Shown: positions 8,620 to 17,785, counted from the first letter of the stretch. The stretch: 64,000 nt of DNA from Bacillus sp. NTK034 (GCF_017303275.1 NZ_JAFKOJ010000003.1:124001-188000), one strand, 5' to 3'. The notes: generated by a model from the sequence alone, not told the origin. Translations and numbers: made by a program.

Positions 8620-9005
8620 AACAGCATCCCCCCTGTGGTTCTGAATATTATCGTAGCATACCTTGTCAGCTGGAAACAGATAGCCAGGAAATGTCAGATG
8701 TCTGTTTTTCCCAAAGGCTATTTGGATATTATTCCTATGAGGATTTTAAAGGTTTCAATTTGGGGTAATTCGAAAAAGCCTTTTTTACCAGAAAGTGAAA
8801 AAGTTAATAGAAAATAGATAAGGAAATGTGTCTTTTACACTAATAAAATAGGAAGAAATCCTTCGATTTGGATATAAAGTTCTGAAATTTAACGGATCCC
8901 TCCTTTCAGATTCCCCCAATTTACTTCTCTCAGACCCGGCCCTACAATTAATTTTATGAAAAGTTAAAAAATATAGATTTTTCAATGGGAAAGGGCGGGA
9001 GTGAA
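8620..9005. other. intergenic region between HTH-TPR copy 2 and the subtilase
   Basis: 386 bases, AT-rich, divergent promoter region. A GTG-initiated 60-codon reading at 8635 has no ribosome site and no recognisable content, so it is not called. I see no strong sigma-A promoter pair that I would assign with confidence. Confidence 0.5.
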
Positions 9006-12000
9006 ATGAAAGTGAAAAAAGGGGTACCCTATAAGGTGCTGGCTTCTGCATTGGCAGCAGCAATGCTTTTTGGGGGAACAGTATCGGCACAAGGAGCTCA
9101 GGATGATGAGATCAAGGCTCCAAGTGTTGAAGACATTGTCAAGCAGGGGCATAAAATATTTTTGGATCAGCAATATCAGACTGAAACAAATGCAGTGGAC
9201 AAGCTGGGATATAAAGATCTGAAAGAAAAAGGGTTAACGAAACCATATGAGCCAAATGAAATTTTACGAGTAATTGTTGAGGTCGAACAGCCGGCAGCTG
9301 CTGAAAAAGCGAAACAAAGCAAAAAAAGTAAAATGAAGGCAAAACAAGACGAGGTTATTTCAGCGCTTTCCAAGAAGAAATCTTTCAAGAAAGTGAAGCA
9401 TCGCTTTTATGAGGGATTTAATGGTTTCAGCCTGGAAACCGAGTTTCATAATGTAAAAGAAATACAGGCAATTCCTGGTGTCACTAACGTACATATTGCG
9501 AGAACATACCAGCCATCCATGGGTGCCAGCAAGGAGCTGGTCCAGGCACAAAAGGTCTGGGAGCAGCATGGCTATGAAGGGGAAGGGCTGCTTCTTGCTG
9601 TAGTTGACTCCGGTTTGGACTATACACACCAGGATATGACATTGACGGATGAAGGGAAAGACAAACAGAAATGGTCCGAGGAAGGAATCCAGGCAAAACT
9701 CGCTGATACGGCTATTCATGACGTCTGGTATAGCGACAAAGTGCCGACAGGCTATGACTGGGCAGATGAAGATACGGATGTCATTCCCCGCGGACAATAT
9801 GGAAGTCCGCATGGCATGCACGTAGCTGGTACAGTTGGTGCTAATGGCAACGAGGAAAATGATGGGGTCAAGGGTATTGCTCCGGGTGTACAGTTATTAG
9901 CTGAAAAAGTTTTTTCTGATAATGGCGGTGGAGCTTATGAAGATGATATTATTGCTGGAATTGAACACGCTGTGGCAATGGGGGCCGACGTCATTAATAT
10001 GAGTCTTGGGTCAGATGCCGGCTTTGTTGGAGAGGAAAATGATCCTATCCAAAAGTCAATCCGGGAAGCAACTGAGCAGGGTACCCTGGTAGTAGTTGCT
10101 GGAGGCAATTCATCTTACAGTACTAAAAATAATATTTTGGAGGCTTCTGCCAAGCCATATGCGGAAAATCCGGATATCGGCACTGTTGGAGAACCATCTG
10201 TTAGCCCGTTTGCGTTATCAGTAGCATCCTATGAAAATACCAAATTGCATATGAATTCACTTACTGATGAAAACGGCTTGCAGCTTCCATACCAGGATCA
10301 GACCCATGTAAACTTCAAACTTTCAAAGGTGTTAACATCAGGAGAAAGCTATGAAATGGTATATGTAGGGGAAGGAAAGACAGCTGATTTTGCCGGAAAA
10401 GATGTCGCCGGCAAAATAGTCGTGGCAAAACCAAATCAAAAATATGGTTTATATTCATATGTTCAATCTGAAGCCAGGAAAAATGGTGCCAAGGCGGTTA
10501 TCCTTGTACCGCCTCATGATGAAGCTGATTTTCCTTTCTTGTACTTTAGTCAGTACTTAACCCCTGCAGCAACTACCAGCAAGGAGGATGGGAATGCTTT
10601 AATTTCACAGCTGTCCAAGGGACAAACAGTGAAAATGCAGATGAGCAAAGGTGTTTGGGTTGATAATGCTGATAAAGATAACATGTCAGACTTTTCATCT
10701 TTTGGAACGCCGCACACGCTTGACTTCAAGCCTGAGCTATCAGCACCAGGCGGAGGGATTTATTCCACTGTTCCCGGCAATGAATATGAAATAATGAGCG
10801 GTACGTCCATGGCAGCGCCTCATGTCGCAGGCGGATCAGCTTTGCTGCTTCAGGCTTTATATGAAAAAGGATTGCCACAATCCAAAGATACGGCATTAAA
10901 AGCGAAAATCGCCTTAATGAATACATCAAAAATCATTCAGGATCCGCGGGCAAATAGCCAGGTCCCATACTCACCACGCGTTCAGGGATCCGGATTAATG
11001 CAAATACAAAATGCCATCAAAACTCCTGTGCTTGTGACAAATAAAAACGCTCCTTTGGAACAGGCAGGAGCGATTGCTCTAAAGGAAATTAATGAGAAAG
11101 CACACTTCAAACTGAATGTCGAAGCACTACGAAATGCTGACGTGAAAGATTTCGAATATAAAGTGTACGTTGATGTTTTAACAGACGAAACAGAAACAAA
11201 AGAGTTTGACCTGGACAATGACGGTCATTTAGATGCCAAGGAATATTTAACAATGACCAGCAAGCGGATTTCAGGAGCTTCTGCCATCGTCAATGGTGAA
11301 AAAGTGACCGATGAAAAAGGAAAAACGCTTAAAATTAAGCCAGGACAAAACAAGAGTCTGGATGTACAGATTCAATTGCCGGATAGCTTTAAGAAGGGCT
11401 CATTTGTCGAAGGGTATGTCCGTCTTGTGCCAACAGGTAAAAACAGTGATGCCGGTGTGCCGCTGACAATTCCATATATGGGCTACTTTGGTCAATGGGA
11501 CAAGCCGCAAAACCTCGACCCGGCTGCATGGGAAAAAGATGCCTTCTTAGGATATACAGTCCTATGGAACGATGAAGGAGCACAGTTCCCGATGGGATAT
11601 GATCCGTATACCGGAACCTTTAATATGGACCGCATTGTGATTTCTCCTAATGCTGTTTTACCAGGTGTTTTCCCAACTTTTACAGCTTTCCGCAATTTAC
11701 AAAAGACAGAAATGTACGTGGAGAATGATAAAGGGGAAATGGTCAACTATTTAGGCGACTTCAGTGAATTTACAGGCAAGCCTTGGAAGTTCCGCAAAAA
11801 TATCATGGCTTTCCGTGACTATATGATTAACGGATATTTATGGGATGTTAAGAATCAACATGGGCAATTCGTTGAGGATGGAACCTATCAGTATGTAATC
11901 AAAACAACACTTGATTACAAGGATGCCAAGCCTCAGGAAGTAAGGCTTCCGGTTCACGTAGATTCTGTTGCACCAATCGTCTCGGATATTCAGGTACAGC

Positions 12001-12518
12001 CAAAGGACGGGCAATATGAAATTTCCTTCAAGTCAGAAGATAACGAAGGGGGAAGCGGCTATAATGGTGCCATCATCTGGTATAACGGGAAGTATATGCC
12101 GCTCGAACCTGGAAAAACGTCAGCCCTTGTAAAAGAAGAACCGAAGAGCGTTGTCGTATTGGGTGTCGACCATGCATTGAACCAGAGCTATGCTGTATGG
12201 GGGGATCCTTCCTATATAGATGAGGGGATGCTAGTGAGCTACTTCAGTGTTTATCCTAATAAAAATGTGAATGCAAACACGCCTGCCGGGATTAATGCAT
12301 TTGCAAACAACCGCGTTAACTGGACAGTGAACATTAAAGATGAAGCCGGAAAAACCGTTGACACAATCAATGTGGAAAATGAACATGAAATTCACTTGAA
12401 GTGGACTCCAGACGCAGGTCTTCCGAATGGGACTTACACCATTAGTGCAGATGTATCAAACAAGCAGGGCTTTAAAGTGACCACGAGCCCTAAAACGGTT
12501 ACAGTATTTCAGAACTAA
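9006..12518 (+). CDS. large secreted S8 subtilase (Vpr/lactocepin-like multidomain protease)
   Basis: Secreted serine protease of 1170 residues. Signal peptide (1-32, ending VSAQGA); I9-like propeptide (about 70-165); S8 catalytic domain (about 190-660). The triad is Asp201 in VVDSGLDYTHQD, His269 in PHGMHVAG and Ser601 in SGTSMAAPHVAGG. A PA (protease-associated) insertion lies between His and Ser (about 425-560). The C-terminal half carries fibronectin-like domains as in cell-envelope proteinases. Also visible is an EF-hand-like calcium loop (LDNDGHLDAKE, about 735-745). There is no LPXTG anchor or SLH domain, so it is probably released or loosely wall-bound. ATG 9006 is used because GGGCGGGAG precedes it; the ATG at 8985 has no ribosome site. 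It probably supplies peptides from external protein. Confidence 0.93.
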   Translation: MKVKKGVPYKVLASALAAAMLFGGTVSAQGAQDDEIKAPSVEDIVKQGHKIFLDQQYQTETNAVDKLGYKDLKEKGLTKPYEPNEILRVIVEVEQPAAAEKAKQSKKSKMKAKQDEVISALSKKKSFKKVKHRFYEGFNGFSLETEFHNVKEIQAIPGVTNVHIARTYQPSMGASKELVQAQKVWEQHGYEGEGLLLAVVDSGLDYTHQDMTLTDEGKDKQKWSEEGIQAKLADTAIHDVWYSDKVPTGYDWADEDTDVIPRGQYGSPHGMHVAGTVGANGNEENDGVKGIAPGVQLLAEKVFSDNGGGAYEDDIIAGIEHAVAMGADVINMSLGSDAGFVGEENDPIQKSIREATEQGTLVVVAGGNSSYSTKNNILEASAKPYAENPDIGTVGEPSVSPFALSVASYENTKLHMNSLTDENGLQLPYQDQTHVNFKLSKVLTSGESYEMVYVGEGKTADFAGKDVAGKIVVAKPNQKYGLYSYVQSEARKNGAKAVILVPPHDEADFPFLYFSQYLTPAATTSKEDGNALISQLSKGQTVKMQMSKGVWVDNADKDNMSDFSSFGTPHTLDFKPELSAPGGGIYSTVPGNEYEIMSGTSMAAPHVAGGSALLLQALYEKGLPQSKDTALKAKIALMNTSKIIQDPRANSQVPYSPRVQGSGLMQIQNAIKTPVLVTNKNAPLEQAGAIALKEINEKAHFKLNVEALRNADVKDFEYKVYVDVLTDETETKEFDLDNDGHLDAKEYLTMTSKRISGASAIVNGEKVTDEKGKTLKIKPGQNKSLDVQIQLPDSFKKGSFVEGYVRLVPTGKNSDAGVPLTIPYMGYFGQWDKPQNLDPAAWEKDAFLGYTVLWNDEGAQFPMGYDPYTGTFNMDRIVISPNAVLPGVFPTFTAFRNLQKTEMYVENDKGEMVNYLGDFSEFTGKPWKFRKNIMAFRDYMINGYLWDVKNQHGQFVEDGTYQYVIKTTLDYKDAKPQEVRLPVHVDSVAPIVSDIQVQPKDGQYEISFKSEDNEGGSGYNGAIIWYNGKYMPLEPGKTSALVKEEPKSVVVLGVDHALNQSYAVWGDPSYIDEGMLVSYFSVYPNKNVNANTPAGINAFANNRVNWTVNIKDEAGKTVDTINVENEHEIHLKWTPDAGLPNGTYTISADVSNKQGFKVTTSPKTVTVFQN

Positions 12519-12525
12519 AACGATC

Positions 12526-12563
12526 AAAAGCCATGGACGGTAAAAAGGTCCATGGCTTTTTCC
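12526..12563. terminator. bidirectional intrinsic terminator
   Basis: A 12-bp stem AAAAGCCATGGA / TCCATGGCTTTT (12526-12537 and 12549-12560) is flanked by A-rich and T-rich tracts. It ends both the subtilase gene and the convergent MFS gene. Confidence 0.9.
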
Positions 12564-12583
12564 TATTTTGCAATGCCTTAGGT

Positions 12584-13786
12584 TCAAGCTGAAACAGATG
12601 TGTTCAATTTTTTTAGGGCTGCAGATTCCTTCTTCCCATGAAGGAAATAATATAAAATGGCTGATAATAAAACAAAGATTGCCATTATACCATATAGACT
12701 GCCATAGCCTGTAATCGGAATAATGAATCCCAGCAAATAGGGGCCAAATCCCAAGCCTGCATCAAGAAAGATAAAGAACGTTGACGTCGCCAATCCCATC
12801 CGATGAGCGGGTGTCAGCTTGACGGCCACTGCCTGGGTGCAGGACTGCATGTTCCCAAAGCCCAGCCCAATTAGCGCACCAGCCAAAAGCAACGTGAAAC
12901 TGCTGTTAGCTGTGCTAAGGACAAACATGCCTGCCGCAAATAAGATAAAAGCGGGGTACATTACATAATTTGCTCCTTTAAGATCCATCAGCCGTCCGGT
13001 AAATGGACGTGAAACCAGGACAGCTGCCGAGTAGATGAGAAAGAAAAAGCTCGCAGCCTTTACTAAATCAACTTCTATAGCATAAAAGTTGATAAAAGAG
13101 AGGACCCCGGAATAACCGAATGCGATTGCCAGTGTGATGAATGCAATAGGGACTGCTTTTGGCTCGATAAAGCTGGAAATTTGGAAGCCCTGCTTTTTCA
13201 CACCAGTGGTTTCTGTTGCAGGAACATATAAAAAGAAGGATGTAATCAGGGCAATGATGCCGATGGCCAGACAAAAAGCAAAAATCAGTTGGAAAGAAAC
13301 CTTTTGCATCATCAATAAGCCAATAAATGGCCCAACAGCTGTCGCCAGCGTTGTGCTCATGCTGAAGTAGCCAATTCCTTCCCCTTTGCGTGCTGCAGGA
13401 ATAATTTGTGCAGCGATGGTCCCTGTCGCCGTACTTGCTACACCTAAAGCAATGCCGTGTATAAACCTGGTAGTCAGCAGGAAAGCAATTCCGGCGTTCA
13501 CAAAATATAAAAGTGTTGTCAGCGTAAAAAAGATCAAACCGATAAAAAGTGTTTTCTTACGCCCGATGTTATCAATGGCCCGCCCGATATAAAGCCTGCC
13601 AATGAGCGTTCCAATAATAAAGATGCCCGTAACAAGCCCGGCCTGGCTGGTTGTGGCACTATAGTAATCCACTGCAAAGACAGCAATGGTCACCATCAGT
13701 AAATAGAAAATCAATGTTAAGAAAAAATTAACGGATGAAACAATAATAAAATCCTTTGTCCAAAGCTTCGGATTAGGCTGATTCAA
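12584..13786 (-). CDS. MFS transporter (drug-efflux type)
   Basis: A 400-residue major facilitator with 12 membrane segments. The loop 2-3 signature is present as GRLYIGRAIDNIGRKK, and motif C-like glycines follow in GVASTATGTIAAQ. This pattern fits proton-driven efflux pumps of the DHA1 group. The TTG start at 13786 is preceded by GGGAGAG and lies directly after the stop of the MarR gene, so the two form an operon. A MarR-controlled exporter is usually induced by the toxic compound it expels; that compound is unknown here. Confidence 0.85.
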   Translation of the reverse strand: MNQPNPKLWTKDFIIVSSVNFFLTLIFYLLMVTIAVFAVDYYSATTSQAGLVTGIFIIGTLIGRLYIGRAIDNIGRKKTLFIGLIFFTLTTLLYFVNAGIAFLLTTRFIHGIALGVASTATGTIAAQIIPAARKGEGIGYFSMSTTLATAVGPFIGLLMMQKVSFQLIFAFCLAIGIIALITSFFLYVPATETTGVKKQGFQISSFIEPKAVPIAFITLAIAFGYSGVLSFINFYAIEVDLVKAASFFFLIYSAAVLVSRPFTGRLMDLKGANYVMYPAFILFAAGMFVLSTANSSFTLLLAGALIGLGFGNMQSCTQAVAVKLTPAHRMGLATSTFFIFLDAGLGFGPYLLGFIIPITGYGSLYGIMAIFVLLSAILYYFLHGKKESAALKKLNTSVSA

Positions 13787-13787
13787 T

Positions 13788-14231
13788 TTATAACTCTCCC
13801 TGCATTAAATTTTTGCGGATTTCGCTCATCAGGCGAATCCCTTCCAGCTGTTCCTCCTCTGAAATTCCTCTTAGAATGTCCTGTTCGAATTCATCAATAG
13901 TAACCCGGACCTCCTGATAAACCCTCCTGCCAGTATCGGTCAGCTGCATTCTTTTTTCCCGTTTGTCTTTAGTCGGAACAGGTTCTAAATAGCCCATCTC
14001 CTCCAATTTTGCAATCGTCCTTGTCACCGTTGGTTTTTCAACGCCAAGATAATGTGAAAGCTCCACCAGTGTGCCGGAGCCATCATTATTCAAGTAATAC
14101 ATGATGGACCATTGAGCCCTGTATAAATGATGCCTGCTTAATTCATTGTTCAGCCTATTCTCAAATGGGCGATACAATAGCACAAGCTGATGAAAAAAAC
14201 GCTGAAATGTTTCGATTCTAAAAACCTCCAA
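13788..14231 (-). CDS. MarR family transcriptional regulator
   Basis: A 147-residue winged-helix regulator. The recognition helix region reads LVELSHYLGVEKPTVTRTIAKL (residues about 58-79), and the wing carries DKREKRMQLTDTGRR. It is the first gene of an operon with the MFS exporter and most likely represses both through the palindromes at 14236-14268. The start is uncertain: TTG 14231 has no upstream ribosome site, and a GGAGG lies just inside the reading, so true translation may begin a few codons later. The ligand is unknown. Confidence 0.88.
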   Translation of the reverse strand: MEVFRIETFQRFFHQLVLLYRPFENRLNNELSRHHLYRAQWSIMYYLNNDGSGTLVELSHYLGVEKPTVTRTIAKLEEMGYLEPVPTKDKREKRMQLTDTGRRVYQEVRVTIDEFEQDILRGISEEEQLEGIRLMSEIRKNLMQGEL

Positions 14232-14235
14232 TTTG

Positions 14236-14268
14236 GTTACCTTAAGTAATAGTTATCAAGAGTAACTA
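14236..14268. promoter_or_regulatory. two adjacent palindromes, likely MarR operators
   Basis: TTACCTTAAGTAA (inside 14236-14250) and the 19-bp TAGTTATCAAGAGTAACTA (14250-14268, arms TAGTTA/TAACTA) lie directly before the MarR gene. Both have the TTAC/GTAA-type half-sites common for MarR proteins, and the position fits autoregulation. Confidence 0.65.
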
Positions 14269-14360
14269 ATTATTTATTATACAGCTCAAAGTGGTGACAT
14301 GTAAATAGGCTGAGCTTTGTTTCTAAAAGAGCTATCCATTAATTCAAAAGAAGGCAAATG

Positions 14361-14439
14361 TATGACATTGTGTCATAACTGGTTGACGTGTGACACGATG
14401 TCATATACAATTCAATTGTAAGGATGACACAGTGTCACA
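14361..14439. promoter_or_regulatory. three 17-bp TetR-type operators
   Basis: Three copies of TRTGACA-N3-TGTCAYA: 14361-14377 (perfect palindrome TATGACA/TGTCATA), 14389-14405 (one mismatch) and 14423-14439 (mismatches only at the outer two positions). Centres are 28 and 34 bases apart. They lie upstream of the alarmone synthetase operon whose third gene is a TetR-family regulator, its likely ligand. No such sites were noticed elsewhere in the window. Confidence 0.75.
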
Positions 14440-14453
14440 TCGAGGTGAAAGCA

Positions 14454-14594
14454 TTGTCCAAAATTCAATTGCTCATTGCTGAATTGCAGAAACAGGGAGT
14501 AAATGCAGCAATCTGCAAAAAGCCATCCAATATTAAGCCTCTCAAAAATAAGGCGAAAATTCAAAGGAGCCCATATGGTCACCAATATGCCTGA
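14454..14594 (+). CDS. candidate 46-residue leader protein before the alarmone synthetase
   Basis: A TTG-initiated reading directly behind GAGGTGAAAG, a good ribosome site. It encodes 46 residues starting MSKIQLLIAELQKQGVNA with a basic C-terminal half (KPLKNKAKIQRS). Its stop lies 20 bases inside the start of the alarmone synthetase gene, so translation of the two would be coupled. I recognise no family. It could be a genuine small protein, a regulatory leader, or chance. An alternative is that the alarmone synthetase itself starts at ATG 14503 in another frame, but that start lacks a ribosome site. Confidence 0.4.
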   Translation: MSKIQLLIAELQKQGVNAAICKKPSNIKPLKNKAKIQRSPYGHQYA

Positions 14595-15294
14595 GCAAAT
14601 GTCACTTAAAGAACTAAGGACAGATTTAGTGCGTTTTATGATGTCCTACAAGTTCGCATTGGAAGAAATAAACACCAAAATAAATATCCTGAAAGAAGAA
14701 TTTCAGTATGTGCATGACTATAATCCGATTGAGCATGTAAAATCACGAATTAAATCACCAGAAAGTATGTTTAAAAAGCTGCAAAGAAAAAAATTGGAGA
14801 TTTCCTTAGAATCCATTCAGCAAAATATTCGGGATATTGCTGGCGTCCGCATTACATGTTCGTTTGTATCAGATATTTATAAAATCAAAGCGATGCTTGA
14901 AAGCCAGAAGGATATAACCGTGCTCGAATGCAAGGATTATATTCAGAACCCAAAGCCAAATGGCTATCAGAGCCTGCATCTGATTGTCCAGATTCCCATT
15001 TTTATGTCTGACAGGGAAGAGCTGGTTCCAGTTGAGATTCAAATCAGGACGATCGCCATGGACTTCTGGGCGAGCCTGGAGCACAAGATTTACTACAAGT
15101 ACAATAAAGAAATTCCGCAAAGAATAGTGAATGAACTGAAAGAGGCAGCTGACACGGCTTCACGCCTCGATCGGAAAATGGAGAATATCCAAGAGGAAAT
15201 GATTGGTCTAAAACAGCTGGAAGATGATGAAGACATGATTTTTTCCCCTGAAAGCCTTCAATTACTGCTGGCCGGGAAAGGGATAAAAACTTAA
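14575..15294 (+). CDS. ywaC: small alarmone synthetase (YwaC/RelP type GTP pyrophosphokinase)
   Basis: A 239-residue single-domain (p)ppGpp synthetase: it moves pyrophosphate from ATP to GDP or GTP, raising the stringent-response alarmone without a hydrolase domain. Conserved pieces are NPIEHVKSRIKSPESM (residues about 47-62), IRDIAGVRITCSF, the G-loop NPKPNGYQSLHLI, EIQIRTIAMDFWASLEHKIYYK, and the closing helix with SRLDRKMENIQEEM. The wording is closest to B. subtilis YwaC (SAS2/RelP). ATG 14575 follows AAAGGAG with correct spacing. It leads a three-gene operon with a membrane protein and a TetR regulator and lies behind three matching palindromes, so it is probably switched on by a TetR ligand. 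In B. subtilis ywaC is under cell-envelope-stress sigma factors. Confidence 0.93.
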   Translation: MVTNMPEQMSLKELRTDLVRFMMSYKFALEEINTKINILKEEFQYVHDYNPIEHVKSRIKSPESMFKKLQRKKLEISLESIQQNIRDIAGVRITCSFVSDIYKIKAMLESQKDITVLECKDYIQNPKPNGYQSLHLIVQIPIFMSDREELVPVEIQIRTIAMDFWASLEHKIYYKYNKEIPQRIVNELKEAADTASRLDRKMENIQEEMIGLKQLEDDEDMIFSPESLQLLLAGKGIKT

Positions 15295-15308
15295 AGGAGA
15301 CGAAATAG

Positions 15309-15734
15309 ATGCAAGTGTGGACAGATATACCGAATTTCGTAAAAAGAGAATTGGAGCAGCTTGAAGAAAAGATAACTCCCATTATGAAAAAAGCATCCAG
15401 ATATATTTTTTGGTCAACACCCTTAATTATTCTGTCATTAATCAATCTCATGACCCTATTTTTCACCGTTCAGGATGAGAAAACATCGCCGGCAGCCATC
15501 CTGATTTACGCCATTATCGGCGCGCTTGGTTTCGCGCTGTCTAAGGAAGGGAGACATCAGCAGCTGGAAATTCAGAAACTGAGCTCTCAGTACATTAAAG
15601 AACGGATCACTAAAAGCCAATGGGCTTCTGATCCCATTAAAACAAGATATCAGGCACTGATAAATGAGAATCCCAGAAAGGCAGTCCCTTATTTTATCCA
15701 TTTTTTAAAGGAGGAAAAAAGAGACTGGCAGTAA
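15309..15734 (+). CDS. small membrane protein (YwnF/DUF5392-like)
   Basis: A 141-residue protein with two adjacent membrane segments (about 32-52 and 62-80), flanked by a charged N-terminal helix and a longer soluble C-terminal helix region (YQALINENPRKAVPYFIHFL). It resembles the B. subtilis YwnF family (DUF5392), whose role is unknown; the family name is from memory. It starts 14 bases after the alarmone synthetase with AAAGGAG and is followed at 13 bases by the TetR gene, so it belongs to the same operon. Confidence 0.65.
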   Translation: MQVWTDIPNFVKRELEQLEEKITPIMKKASRYIFWSTPLIILSLINLMTLFFTVQDEKTSPAAILIYAIIGALGFALSKEGRHQQLEIQKLSSQYIKERITKSQWASDPIKTRYQALINENPRKAVPYFIHFLKEEKRDWQ

Positions 15735-15747
15735 GGAGGAACCGAAT

Positions 15748-16356
15748 TTGCCCAAAATTACTTTTTTCAATTTGCCTGAAGACAAACGGGGCAGCTTAGT
15801 CCAGGCGGCCAAAAAGGAATTTGCCCGCGTCCCGCTTTATCAGGCATCCATATCCAATATCATAAAAGATGCCAAAATCCCGCGCGGCAGCTTTTATCAA
15901 TATTTTGACGACAAAGAAGATGCGTTTTTCTACTTATTGAATAGCCATGTTTCTTCATATAAACTTCTCTTTCTGGAAGCGCTCCGCAAAAATAATGGCG
16001 ATATTTTTGATGCGATGGTCGATTTTTATACAGCCATCATTACAGAGGAAAAAGAAAATCTGCAGTTTTTGAGGAATTTGTTTCTCAATATGACGCATCG
16101 AATTGAACATGTTATGGCAAGAAGCTTCGGTGAAAATGACCTGAATGAGGATTTCAGGAAAATCAGCAATCTGATTAATAAGGAACGGCTTAATATTCAG
16201 GACGAACACGAGCTTTTTCATATGATGCAGATTATTTCTTCTGTCACATTTCATAATATCGTAAAAAAATTTGCGGGGGAGCTGACATTCGACGAGGCTG
16301 TTCATAATTACAGAACAGAAATCTATTTACTGAAAAAAGGGTTCGCATCAAAATGA
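15748..16356 (+). CDS. TetR/AcrR family regulator of the alarmone synthetase operon
   Basis: A 202-residue regulator with an N-terminal TetR helix-turn-helix (about 15-60; YQASISNIIKDAKIPRGSFYQY followed by FDDKEDAFF) and a helical ligand-binding domain. The TTG start has GGAGGAACCG before it. As the last gene of the operon opened by three TGACA-N3-TGTCA palindromes, it probably represses its own operon. No ligand can be inferred. Expression ends at a strong terminator. Confidence 0.88.
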   Translation: MPKITFFNLPEDKRGSLVQAAKKEFARVPLYQASISNIIKDAKIPRGSFYQYFDDKEDAFFYLLNSHVSSYKLLFLEALRKNNGDIFDAMVDFYTAIITEEKENLQFLRNLFLNMTHRIEHVMARSFGENDLNEDFRKISNLINKERLNIQDEHELFHMMQIISSVTFHNIVKKFAGELTFDEAVHNYRTEIYLLKKGFASK

Positions 16357-16363
16357 TTTTCGG

Positions 16364-16401
16364 AAAGCCTGTCTCTAATAGGATTAGAGACAGGCTTTTT
16401 T
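16364..16401 (+). terminator. intrinsic terminator of the alarmone synthetase operon
   Basis: A 16-bp stem AAAGCCTGTCTCTAAT / ATTAGAGACAGGCTTT with a 3-base loop, then TTTT. Confidence 0.95.
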
Positions 16402-16478
16402 GGGAAGGTAAAAAATAGCATGGAGCTTATTTCCCATTAGGGGAATAAATAAAACAATCATCAGGAAAGGGGTTCTTT

Positions 16479-17744
16479 ATGGCGAACAAGAATAGATGGC
16501 TGATTGCCCTTTCAGCAGTCGCCATTCATTTATCAATCGGTTCAGTATATGCGTACAGTGTTTATCAAAATCCCTTGAAAGAAGCGCTCGGCTGGGAAAA
16601 AACAGATGTCTCACTGGCTTTTACCATTGCCATTTTTATTCTTGGGATTGCGGCAGCTTTTTTTGGCCGGTTTGTGGAAAAGCGGGGACCGAGAGTTTCA
16701 GCCATGATTGCCGCAGTATTCTTTGGAATAGGGATTATTGGGTCAGGCTTCGCCATTCAATTGGAGAATTATATCCTATTCCTGATTTTCTTCGGTGTCA
16801 TTGGGGGATTGGGTCTCGGATTCGGCTATATTGCACCTGTCTCCACATTGGTTAAGTGGTTTCCTGATAGAAGGGGGCTTGCAACCGGAATGGCCGTTAT
16901 GGGCTTTGGTGCAGGGGCCCTGATCACAAGCCCTATTGCAAGCAGATTAATGATCGCAACTTCAATTCCGACAACCTTCTATGTCCTGGGAATCAGTTAT
17001 TTTATTCTGATGATATTGGGTTCGCTTTATATCGCAAAGCCGCCTGAAGGATGGGAACCTGAAGGAATGGAAGAGAGCAGGGAAGAGCGGCCGGCAAAGA
17101 CAGACCTGGCACAAATGACTGCCAATGAAGCGATTAAGACCAAGCGTTTCTGGCTTCTTTGGATTATGATGTTCATCAATATTTCTGCAGGCATCATGAT
17201 TCTCTCAGTTGCCGCTCCAATGGCCCAGGAAATCACTGGGGCAAGCGCCATCACGGCTGCAAGCATCGTCGGCATTATGGGCCTCTTTAATGGAGGCGGA
17301 AGAATTGGCTGGGCGTCTGCATCCGATTATCTTGGAAGAGGAAATACATATATGACCTTCTTCCTGATCCAGGTGGCTGCATTCTTCATTCTTCCATTCA
17401 TCACAAACTCGTTTATCTTTTCTGTTTTCCTCTATATCATTGTTTCATGCTATGGGGGCGGGTTTGCATCGCTTCCGGCTTTTATCGGGGACCTGTTTGG
17501 AACCAAACAGCTTGGCGCGATTCATGGTTATTTGCTTACCTCGTGGTCCATCGCCGGAGTGGTCGGCCCTATGCTTGTATCCAGCTTATATGAAAATACG
17601 CAAAGCTATACGATTACGTTCTATGTATTTGGCACCATGCTGGCCATCGGCTTCATCGTTTCATTGCTGATGAAGCGAGACATCAAGAAAATCAGAACTG
17701 CGAAGAAACAAAAAAGAGCAAGCGGACAGCTTGTCACGGAATAA
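16479..17744 (+). CDS. OFA-family MFS antiporter (oxalate/formate type)
   Basis: A 421-residue major facilitator with 12 membrane segments. The start (IHLSIGSVYAYSVYQNPLK) and the segments GLGFGYIAPVSTLVKWFPDRRG and YGGGFASLPAFIGDLFG are signatures of the oxalate/formate antiporter (OFA) family. Many members carry other monocarboxylates such as lactate or pyruvate. It is monocistronic, with a good ribosome site (GGAAAGGGG) and its own terminator. The gene convergent with it belongs to a formate dehydrogenase operon. That makes formate or oxalate a reasonable substrate guess here, though sequence alone does not settle it. Confidence 0.85.
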   Translation: MANKNRWLIALSAVAIHLSIGSVYAYSVYQNPLKEALGWEKTDVSLAFTIAIFILGIAAAFFGRFVEKRGPRVSAMIAAVFFGIGIIGSGFAIQLENYILFLIFFGVIGGLGLGFGYIAPVSTLVKWFPDRRGLATGMAVMGFGAGALITSPIASRLMIATSIPTTFYVLGISYFILMILGSLYIAKPPEGWEPEGMEESREERPAKTDLAQMTANEAIKTKRFWLLWIMMFINISAGIMILSVAAPMAQEITGASAITAASIVGIMGLFNGGGRIGWASASDYLGRGNTYMTFFLIQVAAFFILPFITNSFIFSVFLYIIVSCYGGGFASLPAFIGDLFGTKQLGAIHGYLLTSWSIAGVVGPMLVSSLYENTQSYTITFYVFGTMLAIGFIVSLLMKRDIKKIRTAKKQKRASGQLVTE

Positions 17745-17751
17745 TGAGTAA

Positions 17752-17784
17752 AACTCCTGCCGGAATATCTGGCAGGAGTTCTTT
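17752..17784. terminator. intrinsic terminator, shared by convergent genes
   Basis: Stem AACTCCTGCC / GGCAGGAGTT (17752-17761, 17771-17780), then CTTTATT. The - strand small zinc-ribbon gene ends 5 bases from it, so it can serve both sides. Confidence 0.85.
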
Positions 17785-17785
17785 A

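Noticed and set aside
8635-8817. 60-codon GTG reading upstream of the subtilase gene
   Set aside because: No ribosome site, no recognisable domain, and it is not the signal-peptide type expected for an RRNPP partner.
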